This document shows, piece after piece, positions 6,299-14,842 of a stretch of DNA of 18,573 nucleotides. Position 1 is the stretch's first letter; each line of letters starts with the position of its first letter. The DNA is from an uncultured Lachnospiraceae bacterium (lineage in GTDB: Bacteria; Bacillota; Clostridia; Lachnospirales; Lachnospiraceae), in the NCBI GenBank assembly GCA_902473545.1, contig CABRSG010000014.1, forward strand, positions 1 to 18,573, in the 5' to 3' direction. The notes under the pieces were generated by a model that saw only the letters and a program-made list of their open reading frames with translations, was not told the origin of the DNA and did not search any database. The position numbers and the translations under genes were made by a program.

Positions 6299-8389
6299 TC
6301 AATCCTCATTTGTGTTTACTTTACTTGCTCTTGCCTCCACTTCCTTTGCCTGGATGTCGGACGGAGCCTGCTCATATCTTGCAAATTCATAAGCAAAGTT
6401 TCCGCTTCCGCCTGTCATGGAGCGAAGCTGTGTGGAATAGCCGTACATTTCCATCATCGGAACGTCCGCCTCAATGATCTGATTGCCCTTGTGATCCGGG
6501 TTCATGCCGAGCACACGTCCGCGGCGCTTATTGAGATCGCCCATAACGTCGCCGGTGTATTTATCCGGGGCCGTCACCTTCACCGATGCGATCGGCTCAA
6601 GCAGTACCGGCGCAGCCTCCATAAAGCCTTTCTTGAACGCCTGGATCGCCGCCGTCTTGAACGCCATTTCAGAGGAATCTACCGGATGATAGGAGCCGTC
6701 GTACAGGGTCGCCTTCACGCCGACTACCGGGTAAGCTGCCAGCGGTCCGCGCTGAACGGATTCCTGGATACCCTTTTCCACTGCCGGGAAGTAGTTTTTC
6801 GGAACGGCGCCGCCCACAACAACCTGCTCGAATACATATGGTGTCTCCGGATCGCCGGAATTTTCGAAGCGCATCTTAACGTGACCGTACTGACCATGTC
6901 CGCCGGACTGCTTCTTATATTTTGCATCCACATCGGAATTCTTGCGGATGGTCTCGCGGAATGCCACCTTCGGGCGTGCAAGCTCCACATCCACTTTGTA
7001 TTTTGTCAGCAGCTTGCTCACGATGATATCGAGATGCTGATCGCCCATGCCGTAAATCAGCGACTGACGGTTTTCCGCGTCGTTGACAGCCTTCATGGTG
7101 AGATCCTCCTGCATCATCTTTGCGAGCGCCTGGGAGATCTTATCCTCCTCACCCTTGTTCTTTGCAAAGTATCTCTTGTAGGTATACGGCACGGAAACGT
7201 CGATGCCCGCATACTGGATCGGCGTCGTCTTGGTGGAGAGTGATTCTCCGGTCTTTGTGACGTTCAGCTTGCCGATCGCGCCGATATCGCCTGCGTGAAG
7301 CTCCGGCACCTCAATGGTCCTGCTGCCTTCCATCACATACAGCTTATTTAATTTCACTTCCACATCCTGCTTCGGATTATAGAGCGTGTCGTCGTTCTTG
7401 ATAACGCCGGAAGCCACCTTGATGAGCGAATATTTTCCGATAAACGGATCCACGATCGTCTTGAACACGAAAGCGGATTTTGCCTTTGCGAAGTCGTAGT
7501 TTGCCTCGTAGATCTCGTTTGTTTTTGTGTTGATGCCCGCAATGCGGCGTTTGTCCGGACTCGGGAAATACTGCACCATATCGTCAAGCAGGTTTGCAAC
7601 ACCGGACAGATTGACCGGCGAACCCATAGCGACCGGAACGATGGAGCCGTCGGATACGTTCATGGTGAGCGCCGCCATGATCTCCGCGGTGGAAAATTCC
7701 TCTCCCGCAAAGTAGCGGTCCATAAATTCCTCGGAGGTCTCCGCAACTGCCTCAAGCAGATTCTCGCGGTATCTCTCCAGATATTCCATGGAATAATCCG
7801 GAATGTCGCACTCTACCTTCTCGCCCTTGCCTACCCAGCGTCTTCCGGCTTTCTTTACCACGTTTACGTAGCCGACAAATTTTTCATTTTCACGGATCGG
7901 CAGATGGATCGGCGCGATCTTCTTTCCGTAAAGCTCGGTCAGATCCTCCACTACCTGGCGGAAGCTGGCATTGTCCACGTCCATGTTGGTAACGAAGAAC
8001 ATCCTCGGAAGCTTGTATTTCTCACAAAGCTCCCATGCCTTCTGCGTGCCTACCTCCACGCCGCTCTTGCCGGAAACAACGATGATCGCCGCATCCGCAG
8101 CAGCCGCAGCCTCTTCCGCCTCGCCCACGAAGTCGAAATAGCCCGGCGTATCCAGTACGTTCACCTTGATGTCGCCCCAGATGATCGGAACAACCGTCGT
8201 GCTGATGGAGAATTTTCTCTTGATTTCTTCTTTATCATAGTCACTTACGGTATTTCCCTCCGGCACGCTTCCCATGCGGCTGGTAATACCAGATAAGTAA
8301 GCCATCGCTTCTGTCAGGCTGGTCTTTCCGGAACCGCCATGACCTAAAATAACTACGTTGCGAATTCTGTCTGTTGTATAAACTTTCAT
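6299..8389 (-). CDS. EF-G-like translational GTPase (EF-G2/FusA2 type)
   Basis: A 696-aa paralogue of elongation factor G. All five domains can be traced: G domain about 1-275, a beta-barrel domain around 300-390, domain III around 400-470, domain IV around 475-595 with SGGHGQYGHVKM, and domain V to about 685 (MMEMYGYSTQLRSMTGGSG). The GTPase motifs depart from classical EF-G. The P-loop is GHGGSGKT (16-23) instead of AHIDAGKT. Switch II is DTPGYFDF (80-87), with Tyr84 where EF-G has its catalytic His. The guanine-binding motif is TNMD (134-137) instead of NKMD. These changes mark the EF-G2 subgroup, whose role is poorly known, so translocation should not be assumed. GGAGG precedes ATG 8389 at good distance. 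It has its own promoter and a 9-bp hairpin in the leader. I see no terminator before rubredoxin. Confidence 0.93.
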   Translation of the reverse strand: MKVYTTDRIRNVVILGHGGSGKTSLTEAMAYLSGITSRMGSVPEGNTVSDYDKEEIKRKFSISTTVVPIIWGDIKVNVLDTPGYFDFVGEAEEAAAAADAAIIVVSGKSGVEVGTQKAWELCEKYKLPRMFFVTNMDVDNASFRQVVEDLTELYGKKIAPIHLPIRENEKFVGYVNVVKKAGRRWVGKGEKVECDIPDYSMEYLERYRENLLEAVAETSEEFMDRYFAGEEFSTAEIMAALTMNVSDGSIVPVAMGSPVNLSGVANLLDDMVQYFPSPDKRRIAGINTKTNEIYEANYDFAKAKSAFVFKTIVDPFIGKYSLIKVASGVIKNDDTLYNPKQDVEVKLNKLYVMEGSRTIEVPELHAGDIGAIGKLNVTKTGESLSTKTTPIQYAGIDVSVPYTYKRYFAKNKGEEDKISQALAKMMQEDLTMKAVNDAENRQSLIYGMGDQHLDIIVSKLLTKYKVDVELARPKVAFRETIRKNSDVDAKYKKQSGGHGQYGHVKMRFENSGDPETPYVFEQVVVGGAVPKNYFPAVEKGIQESVQRGPLAAYPVVGVKATLYDGSYHPVDSSEMAFKTAAIQAFKKGFMEAAPVLLEPIASVKVTAPDKYTGDVMGDLNKRRGRVLGMNPDHKGNQIIEADVPMMEMYGYSTQLRSMTGGSGNFAYEFARYEQAPSDIQAKEVEARASKVNTNED

Positions 8390-8418
8390 ATACTTTCCTC
8401 CAATTTCGTTTTAGTCCG

Positions 8419-8443
8419 GGCAGAAAAACACTGCTTTTCTGCC
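8419..8443 (-). other. Hairpin in the EF-G-like gene's leader
   Basis: GGCAGAAAA (8419-8427) pairs perfectly with TTTTCTGCC (8435-8443) across a 7-nt loop. It sits inside the predicted leader, about 25 nt upstream of the ribosome binding site. No T tract follows on the minus strand, so it is not a typical terminator. A role in mRNA stability or control is only a guess. Confidence 0.45.
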
Positions 8444-8465
8444 GCCGCGCGAAGCCTATGGGTAT

Positions 8466-8494
8466 ATTCTACTAAAAATACGCGTAAATAGCAA
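8466..8494 (-). promoter_or_regulatory. Promoter of the EF-G-like gene
   Basis: On the minus strand, TTGCTA (8494-8489) and TAGAAT (8471-8466) are separated by 17 bp. Start predicted near 8459, giving a leader of about 70 nt. It is divergent from the tyrA promoter at 8566-8595. Confidence 0.65.
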
Positions 8495-8565
8495 GCAAAT
8501 TATTCAAGATTACTAACTATATTTTCTACTATATTTTTTCTTTCACACTTCAACGCGTAAAAGGG

Positions 8566-8595
8566 TTGACATCTAATCCACATCAATAGTACAAT
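8566..8595 (+). promoter_or_regulatory. Promoter of the tyrA-aroA operon
   Basis: Consensus TTGACA (8566-8571) and TACAAT (8590-8595) are separated by 18 bp. Start predicted near 8602, leaving a leader of about 38 nt before the tyrA ATG. The leader is too short for a T-box or a peptide attenuator. Confidence 0.75.
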
Positions 8596-8639
8596 ATATC
8601 TGTTTTGAACGAGATGGTTACAGAAAAGAAGGATATCTG

Positions 8640-9740
8640 ATGAAAAGTAATTTTACTGCCGGCTTTGTCGCTCTGGGGCTGATCGGCGGCTCCATCGCCA
8701 GAGCCATTAAACATTTTTACCCGGAGGCTACGGTGCTCGCCTGCGCGAGACGGCGCGAGACGCTCACCTATGCTTTAGAGGAGCATATCATCGACGAAGC
8801 GTACGACGATATCTGCGAGGCTTTCTCCCGCTGCGATTTTATTTTCCTGTGCGCGCCGGTGGAGGTGAATATCGCCTGCCTCGGAAAAATCAGGCCGTTT
8901 TTAAAGGACGACTGTATTCTGACGGACGTCGGGAGCACTAAGACTGACATTCATATGCAGGCGTGCGCCCTCGGTCTGGAATCCTGGTTTATCGGCGGAC
9001 ACCCGATGACCGGCTCGGAAAAGACCGGCATCGAAAACTCCCAGTGGGCTTTGCTGGAAAACGCCTACTATATACTGACGCCTCCGGAAGGCATTGCCCC
9101 GGAAAAAGTGGAGCGCTGCCGTGAGCTGGTCGCTTCCCTGAAGGCGCTGCCGCTGGTGCTCGACTGCAAAGAGCACGATTACGTGACCGCCGCCATCAGC
9201 CATCTTCCGCATATTATCGCGGCGACACTGGTAAATCTGGTGCACGATGAGGATACGCCCAACGAGACGATGCGGACTGTCGCAGCCGGAGGATTCAAGG
9301 ATATCACGCGCATCGCCTCCTCCTCCCCCGATATGTGGGAACAGATCTGCACGACCAACGCAGGCAACATTATTTCCGTGCTGGACGCCTACACGGAAAG
9401 CCTGCAGAAGGTGCGCGCGCAGCTTCTTGCAAAGGACAGCCCGGCGCTTCACGCCCTTTTTAAGCACTCGCGCGATTACCGCAACTCCTTCTCCGACCGC
9501 GCAAGCGGACCGCTGAAGAAGGTCTACATGCTCTACTGCGATATGGTGGACGAGGCGGGCGGCATCGCCACACTCGCCACGATCCTTGCGAGCAGCGGCA
9601 TCAGTATCTGCAACATCGGCATCGTACATAACCGTGAATTTGAGGAAGCCGTGCTGCGCGTGGAATTTTATGATGAGGAATCTCTGAAAAAGTCGGTGGA
9701 GCTGCTACGCAGATACCGCTACACCGTATACGAAAGGTAG
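8640..9740 (+). CDS. tyrA: Prephenate dehydrogenase with C-terminal ACT domain
   Basis: Oxidatively decarboxylates prephenate to 4-hydroxyphenylpyruvate with NAD(P)+, the committed step to tyrosine. The 366-aa protein starts with a Rossmann fold, GFVALGLIGGSIARAI (residues 8-23; the first glycine of the usual GLGLIGGS is Ala). It contains the family motifs DVGSTKTDI, GGHPMTGSEKTGIEN (substrate-binding His) and SHLPHIIAA. From about residue 296 the C-terminus (MLYCDMVDEAGGIATLATIL) is an ACT domain, suggesting allosteric control by an amino acid, probably tyrosine. AAGGA lies upstream of ATG 8640. There is no chorismate mutase domain, so that activity must come from elsewhere. aroA follows after 8 nt in the same operon. 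Confidence 0.95.
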   Translation: MKSNFTAGFVALGLIGGSIARAIKHFYPEATVLACARRRETLTYALEEHIIDEAYDDICEAFSRCDFIFLCAPVEVNIACLGKIRPFLKDDCILTDVGSTKTDIHMQACALGLESWFIGGHPMTGSEKTGIENSQWALLENAYYILTPPEGIAPEKVERCRELVASLKALPLVLDCKEHDYVTAAISHLPHIIAATLVNLVHDEDTPNETMRTVAAGGFKDITRIASSSPDMWEQICTTNAGNIISVLDAYTESLQKVRAQLLAKDSPALHALFKHSRDYRNSFSDRASGPLKKVYMLYCDMVDEAGGIATLATILASSGISICNIGIVHNREFEEAVLRVEFYDEESLKKSVELLRRYRYTVYER

Positions 9741-9748
9741 GTTTTCCG

Positions 9749-11026
9749 ATGATTTTTAAAAAGCATTCTCCCTTAAAGGGCGAGATCACCGTTCCGGGCG
9801 ATAAATCCATCTCGCACCGCGCTGTCATGTTCGGAGCGCTTGCCGAAGGCACCACCGAGGTGACGAATTTTCTGCAGGGAGCAGATTGTCTCTCAACAAT
9901 AAGCTGCTTTCGCAGGCTCGGCGTCGACATCGAAAACACGCCGGAGCGCATCCTGATCCACGGGAAAGGTCTGCACGGACTGACCGCTCCCGCAGAAACG
10001 CTGGACACAGGGAACAGCGGCACCACCACACGGCTGATCTCCGGCATCCTCTCCGGACAGAATTTCACCTCCGTTTTAAACGGCGACGCCTCTATCCAGA
10101 GCCGTCCGATGAAGCGCATCATGGAGCCGCTCACACAGATGGGCGCGGACATCGTAAGCCTGAAAAATAACGGCTGCGCACCGCTTCGCATCTGCGGAAG
10201 TTCTCTGCACGGCATTCACTACAGCAGTCCGGTGGCGTCCGCCCAGGTGAAATCCTGCGTGCTGCTCGCCGGTCTTTACGCCGACGCTCCCACCAGCGTA
10301 ACAGAACCGCAGCTCTCCCGCAACCATACCGAGCTGATGCTCGCCGGTTTCGGCGCAGACGTACAGTCTCGCGGCACCACAGCCACCATTCAGCCTGATC
10401 CGCGGCTGTCCGCCGCAAAGATCACGGTTCCCGGAGACATCTCCTCCGCCGCCTATTTCATCGCCGCCGGGCTGATGATCCCCGGCTCTGAGATTCTCGT
10501 TAAAAATGTCGGCGTCAACCCCACCCGCGACGGCATCCTTCGCGTTGTCCGCGCCATGGGCGGAAATATTACTGTTTTAAACGAAAAAATCAGCGGCGGC
10601 GAACCGGTCGCTGATCTTCTGGTAAAGCACAGCGCGCTTCACGCTGTCGACATCAGCGGAGACATCATCCCCACCCTCATCGACGAGCTTCCGGTCATCG
10701 CCGTGCTCGCCTGCCTTGCCGACGGGACGACAGTGATCCGTGACGCCCAGGAATTAAAAGTAAAGGAATCCAACCGCATTGACGTAATGGTAAAAAATCT
10801 TACCGCCATGGGCGCCCATGTGACGGCTACCGACGATGGTATGATCATCGAGGGCGGACATCCACTTCACGGCGCCGTCATCAACAGCCATCTTGACCAC
10901 CGCATCGCTATGAGCTTTGCCATCGCCGCGCTCGCAGCCGACGGAGAAACGGAAATCACCGGAGCCGACTGCGTAAATATCAGCTATCCGGACTTTTATG
11001 AAACACTGCAGGCACTGATGGTTTAA
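9749..11026 (+). CDS. aroA: 3-phosphoshikimate 1-carboxyvinyltransferase (EPSP synthase)
   Basis: Joins shikimate 3-phosphate and phosphoenolpyruvate to EPSP in the shikimate pathway. The 425-aa length is normal. Motifs in order: PGDKSISHRA with Lys19 and Arg24 (substrate binding), LDTGNSGTTTRLISG (86-100, PEP binding), NGDASIQSRPM with Arg119, SAQVKS, the catalytic Asp in IPTLIDELPV, LKVKESNRI and DHRIAMSFAIAAL. The GNSGTTTRL form and SAQVKS resemble Bacillus-type sequences more than the E. coli form. How it responds to inhibitors cannot be told by eye. AAAGGTAGG overlapping the tyrA stop serves as ribosome binding site. The last codons form one arm of a hairpin shared with the convergent nagA, and the two TAA stops overlap by 2 bp. 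Confidence 0.97.
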   Translation: MIFKKHSPLKGEITVPGDKSISHRAVMFGALAEGTTEVTNFLQGADCLSTISCFRRLGVDIENTPERILIHGKGLHGLTAPAETLDTGNSGTTTRLISGILSGQNFTSVLNGDASIQSRPMKRIMEPLTQMGADIVSLKNNGCAPLRICGSSLHGIHYSSPVASAQVKSCVLLAGLYADAPTSVTEPQLSRNHTELMLAGFGADVQSRGTTATIQPDPRLSAAKITVPGDISSAAYFIAAGLMIPGSEILVKNVGVNPTRDGILRVVRAMGGNITVLNEKISGGEPVADLLVKHSALHAVDISGDIIPTLIDELPVIAVLACLADGTTVIRDAQELKVKESNRIDVMVKNLTAMGAHVTATDDGMIIEGGHPLHGAVINSHLDHRIAMSFAIAALAADGETEITGADCVNISYPDFYETLQALMV

Positions 11027-11043
11027 CCCGTCAGTGCCTGCAG
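11006..11043. terminator. Shared hairpin at the convergent aroA/nagA ends
   Basis: CTGCAGGCACTGA (11006-11018) and TCAGTGCCTGCAG (11031-11043) pair perfectly, extended by one T-G wobble and two G-C pairs to 16 bp around the loop TTTAAC (11022-11027). Both stop codons, aroA TAA 11024-11026 and nagA TAA 11025-11023, sit in the loop. No T tract follows on either strand, so it is an atypical terminator, or a 3' end stabiliser. Confidence 0.6.
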
Positions 11044-12120
11044 CGTAACCGGTCCATCTTCAATGGAGCCCTTGCGGTTGAATACCCCGATGAGCTTTGC
11101 CGGATTTTCCGTAAAAAGAGGAAGCAGCTCCGCCAGCGTATATCCGGTAAAAGATGTCAGATTGCGCAGCGCGCGGATCTGCGTAAGCGTGCTGCCCGCC
11201 CGCGTGCCGTCTGACGCCAGCTTCGCATCGCCGTCTCTCACGATCACCTCGTTGACACCCAGATGATATCTGCCGTCCGGCAGGCCCGCCGCCATGATCG
11301 AGTCTGTAATCGCCACAACGCGCCCCAGCCCCTTTGTTTTCAGCAGAAGCCGCACGATACCGGGATGCAGATGCAGCCCGTCGCAGATCATCTCGCAGTA
11401 GATATCCGTCTCCAGCGCAGCGCCAAGGATCGCCGGCTCATGCTGGTGCAGGAGCCGCATTGCATTAAAGGTATGTGTGCAGCAATCTGCTCCGGCTTCT
11501 ATTGCCGCCATGGATGTCTTATAATCTGCTCCGGAGTGGCCGATCGCCACTGTAATGCCAAGCTCCTTCAGCTTTGGTATCATTTCTACCATGCCTTCTA
11601 TTTCCGGTGAGACCGTAATATAACGGATATTCCCTTTTGCACGCTTCTGGTATTCCCCTGCAAGATCAATGTCTGGTCCCTGCAGCAGATGCTCCGGCAT
11701 CGCACCCTTATATTGTGACGAGCGGCACGGTCCCTCCAGATGAATGCCTAAAAGCTGTGCAGCCTCCGTGTCCGACTGGTCTAGCTGCAGGTACTGGTCG
11801 ATGCATCGCTCTGTCTGCTCCTTCGTGTCCGTCAGTACAGATGCAAGCCAGGAGGTCGTCCCGTTCCCCGCAAAGAATTTGCCGATCTTCTTTAAATCCT
11901 CCGGGGACGCGCCGTTTACATCCACCCCGACAGCTCCGTGGGTATGAATATCAATAAAGCCCGGCACTATCTTTTTTCCAGTTGCATCGATAACCCCGCA
12001 GTCAGCAGGCTCCTCACCGGATCTGCAGATACGCAGCTTTCCGTCCTCCAGCAGCAGGGATACTTTCTCAAATTGATGTTGAATATATACCTCTCCATTG
12101 ATTATGAAATATTTTTTCAT
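11023..12120 (-). CDS. nagA: N-acetylglucosamine-6-phosphate deacetylase
   Basis: Removes acetate from GlcNAc-6-phosphate, giving glucosamine 6-phosphate for NagB. Amidohydrolase fold, 365 aa from ATG 12120. The metal and catalytic residues are present: HTHG (His59, His61), Glu129 in GIHLEGPC, His195 in AIGHSGADY, His216 in THTFNAM, and Asp273 in AITDSIMAAGLPDG. ATG 12120 is preferred because GGAGAAG lies 8 nt upstream. An in-frame ATG at 12147 would add nine residues and has its site too close. It follows nagB by 43 nt on the same strand, so the two form an amino-sugar catabolic unit. Its last codons are part of the hairpin shared with aroA. Small variations (GPC where GPF is usual) do not touch known catalytic positions. 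Confidence 0.95.
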   Translation of the reverse strand: MKKYFIINGEVYIQHQFEKVSLLLEDGKLRICRSGEEPADCGVIDATGKKIVPGFIDIHTHGAVGVDVNGASPEDLKKIGKFFAGNGTTSWLASVLTDTKEQTERCIDQYLQLDQSDTEAAQLLGIHLEGPCRSSQYKGAMPEHLLQGPDIDLAGEYQKRAKGNIRYITVSPEIEGMVEMIPKLKELGITVAIGHSGADYKTSMAAIEAGADCCTHTFNAMRLLHQHEPAILGAALETDIYCEMICDGLHLHPGIVRLLLKTKGLGRVVAITDSIMAAGLPDGRYHLGVNEVIVRDGDAKLASDGTRAGSTLTQIRALRNLTSFTGYTLAELLPLFTENPAKLIGVFNRKGSIEDGPVTLQALTG

Positions 12121-12163
12121 GGCATCTTCTCCATTCTGCCGTACCATTTCACCCTAAATATCT

Positions 12164-12985
12164 TTATTCCGGCAATTCAGCAACAAACTCCGTAATGCGC
12201 AGCAGCACATCCGGGTGCTCCTGCAAAAGCGTCACCGGAAAATGTGCGGACACATCGCCGTACGCCGCATGGCGTACCACGCTCCGGTGCCAGTCACGAA
12301 AACAGCCAAGACGGATTTTCCGCGCATTGTAAATCTCGTTCATTCCAATTGTGATACAGTAGGTCGGCATATCGTCGATCGCACCGTTTAAATCGCCGAT
12401 TGCATTCGCCGTCCGTGTCTCCCGGCTGATTTTCAGCACGCGCGTGTGCAGACCGCGAAATTCCTCCGGCGACAGCTCATCCTGCGCCTCGTTAAACGCC
12501 ACATGTCCGTTGATGCCGATCCCTCCAAAGCAGATATCCACGCCGTCAAGCTGTCCGATCAGCTCCTGCAGATAGCCAGGGTTCTTCGGATCCGGGAACA
12601 CGCGCTGATTTTCCGACATCACCAGCTCCGGATCGATCTGAGAATAGACCGTGCGGTTCATAAAGCCGCGGAAGCTCAGCTTTTCCGAAGCGTCGATCCA
12701 CTCCTTATCATCCGTCAGATACTCGTCCATATTGATAAACCACACATTTTTCAGACTGATGCCCTCCCGGTTTACCAGCTCCACAAAATAGGGGTACTGC
12801 CCGACCGGTCCCACCGGGCAGATAAACACCGTGCGCTCCCCAAGCGCATTCTTTCTCTTTATCTCCTCCGCCATCTCCTGCGCCATCGCCCGAAAAACAG
12901 CCGCATTATCCTCCATCACAGTAATCGGTATCTTTGGCGAAGCAAGTAATTCGTCCTTCGTATAGTAGTAGTATGCATGTTTCAT
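12164..12985 (-). CDS. Glucosamine-6-phosphate deaminase/isomerase family protein
   Basis: Expected to convert glucosamine 6-phosphate to fructose 6-phosphate and ammonia. The 273-aa protein has the NagB fold signatures: CPVGPVGQYPYF (about 56-67) in place of the usual phosphate loop LPTGSTP, INMDEYL with Asp87, and GIGINGHVAFNEA with His161 and Glu166. Asn159 replaces the Asp of E. coli NagB, but Asn is normal here in Bacillus-type enzymes. The C-terminal RLGCFRDWHRSVVRHAAYG is typical of a longer clostridial subgroup. The altered phosphate loop means the natural substrate could differ slightly, so I leave the symbol empty. AGGAAG lies 6 nt before ATG 12985. The gene is 24 nt from the broken DUF4838 gene and 43 nt from nagA, probably one operon. 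Confidence 0.88.
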   Translation of the reverse strand: MKHAYYYYTKDELLASPKIPITVMEDNAAVFRAMAQEMAEEIKRKNALGERTVFICPVGPVGQYPYFVELVNREGISLKNVWFINMDEYLTDDKEWIDASEKLSFRGFMNRTVYSQIDPELVMSENQRVFPDPKNPGYLQELIGQLDGVDICFGGIGINGHVAFNEAQDELSPEEFRGLHTRVLKISRETRTANAIGDLNGAIDDMPTYCITIGMNEIYNARKIRLGCFRDWHRSVVRHAAYGDVSAHFPVTLLQEHPDVLLRITEFVAELPE

Positions 12986-13009
12986 CTCGTTCTTCCTCCC
13001 AAACCAATG

Positions 13010-14747
13010 TTACTGAAAACCTGTATATTTTTGTGTAACCTCCAGAACACGATAGACATCCAGATAAGGCTGAAATTCGTCCTCCAGACTGCAGAGGTAC
13101 CTGCGCAGCTCACGCCACTTTTCCCACGCCTCCTGCCGCCCGCCCTCGCAAGCAGCTCCATCGCCCCGGCAAGCCGCAGAATATATTCTTTATGAAAGGC
13201 AAGCAGTTTCCAGAATAATCGCGCCGGCTGCCCGTTTCCATCTGAACGGGATCCGCCGCAGCTTTCCCTCGTACCGTCTTCCGTATCAATTCCCGGAAAA
13301 AACTGCTCCGGCTCAAACGCCTCGCAGATTTCTTCTATCCGCCGCATCCGCTCCGCCATCTGCGCGTCAACGCGTTCTCCCTTGCCGTTTAAATAATCGC
13401 AGCATTTCAGCGCAGACAGAGCCTCCAGATATGTTTTTGCGTCCTTTGCATTTTTGCCGTATGCCGCTTCAAAATACTCGCCAATCAGCGTCTCAACGTC
13501 AGTCTGCTCCTCAAAGAGCATGCGTCCCATCACGTAATTCGGAAGCGCGTTCGGAAGCGCAGCGCGAGGTTTGTCGGAAGCGCGATCCGGTTCCGCACAT
13601 ACTCCGGCAGTTTCTTCGGAATCTGTCCCATATCGTACGATTTCTCAAAGGTCCGGCTGATCGGGGCAAACATCAGCACAAACCGCTCCGGATGATGCAG
13701 CCGCTCCTTCACCGGCGGCCACAATAGCTCCTGGTAAAGTAAAAATACGATCCGCGTATCTAAGCCTTCTTCCATTAAGCGGCGGTCAATCTCGTTCAGC
13801 AGCGCAGCATACTGGTCGGAAACTGTCGTCTTCCGGCATTCCACGCACTCGCAGACATTGTTGTACTCATCCGCAAGCCAGATATGCAGATAATCCACCT
13901 CCGGGTTCTCCCTCGCATACGCCGTCACTTTTTCGGCAAACCGATCCGCCGCCTCGTGATTGTGATAGCAGAGGTTCGTGTTCATCGGCGCTCCCTTATA
14001 AAGTCCGCGCATTCCGTCCACCAGCGCCGCAAACGATTTTTCCGGTTCTTTAAGCGGCTCCTTGACCGCATCCCAGGAACCCGTCTCATAGCCGAGCACC
14101 TCTCCCGTCCATCCATGTCCCACCTTGTGCAGCAGCAGATCCCTTTTTTTCAGCTCCGCCTCCAGCAGCTTCATGCAGCGGCGGGCATCCTCATAGGTAA
14201 AGCTTTCCGCCTCCCGGTAAGGATTCTGCTCATGATGATACCACCTTACAAAGAAAGCATAGGGCACCTTAAACTGCAGGAAAAAGCTATTGCAGCCCAC
14301 CTTCGGCAGCCAGTCAATAAATTCCCGGACATTCTCAAACGAATCCGCCCCTTCAATGCAGACGCCCCGGTGATAAAAGGACGCCGTCTTTTCGTAATCC
14401 GCACAAAGCTTTTCACGGGCGATACGCGGAACATACTCGCCCTCCCTGCCCGGCATCAGGAACCGACAGCCAAGATAATGCAGATAATCATAGACGCCCA
14501 GCAGCACGCTGCGCGGACGATTCCCCGCAATCGCACCGCCCTTTGCTGTCACCGCCACACGGAAGCTGTCATTCTCCCGGTCGGAGATTTCCTCACGTCT
14601 TTTCCCGGCAGCCCTCGTCTCCACTGCCAACCGTATCGTCCAGTTATTGTCCTTCAGCTCCGGCAGCATCCTGCAAAGATACGCTTCCAGCTCCTTTGCC
14701 GCATAGACAACCGCCTGCTGACTGCATTGCTTATAAATAATTCTCAT
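13010..14747 (-). pseudogene. DUF4838 glycosidase-like protein, broken by a deletion and a frameshift
   Basis: DUF4838 proteins look like glycoside hydrolases of the hexosaminidase/glucuronidase type; their reaction is not established. From ATG 14747 (AGGGG 4 nt upstream) the frame runs through LLGVYDYLHYLGCRFLMPG, FYHRGVCIEGADSFENV and HIWLADEYNNVCECVEC to IALPTN. There the normal sequence stops and the frame ends at 13530. A second frame resumes with ALPNALPNYVMGRMLFEE, so an internal piece, judged at several tens of codons, is missing. A third frame is needed after about 13148: the expected EGGRQEAWEKWRELRRYL runs to a stop at 13010. At the first lesion the 10-mer TCGGAAGCGC occurs three times (13539, 13551, 13574). 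No signal peptide is seen. Position next to nagB and nagA suggests an amino-sugar substrate. Confidence 0.8.
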
Positions 14748-14759
14748 TGTCCCCTACCC

Positions 14760-14800
14760 AAAAAAGCCCCGTGGAACAGACTTTCGCCGCCCCACGGAGC
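14760..14800 (-). terminator. Terminator after the ABC binding-protein gene, abutting the next ribosome binding site
   Basis: Read on the minus strand, GCTCCGTGG (14800-14792) pairs with CCACGGGGC (14774-14766), 9 bp with one G-U, followed by TTTTTT (14765-14760). The DUF4838 ATG is only 12 nt further on, so no promoter fits between them. Confidence 0.8.
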
Positions 14801-14842
14801 CTGATCCGCTTTGTCAGATAACCGCTGTGCGTTTTCTTCTTA

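Noticed and set aside
6491..7243. 250-codon open frame on the plus strand
   Set aside because: Antisense to the clearly coding EF-G-like gene; no motif and no start signals.
12505..12511. Asn159 in the NagB-like protein as a lost catalytic Asp
   Set aside because: Bacillus-type NagB proteins also have Asn in this GIGxNGH motif, so it is not a sign of inactivity.
13539..13583. Repeated 10-mer considered as a CRISPR-like or iteron array
   Set aside because: Units are too short, spacing is irregular (12 and 23 bp), and they lie inside a coding sequence where ALPNALPN explains part of the repetition.
13884..14804. 306-codon open frame on the plus strand
   Set aside because: Antisense to the DUF4838 gene, whose family motifs are clear; composition is shadow-like.
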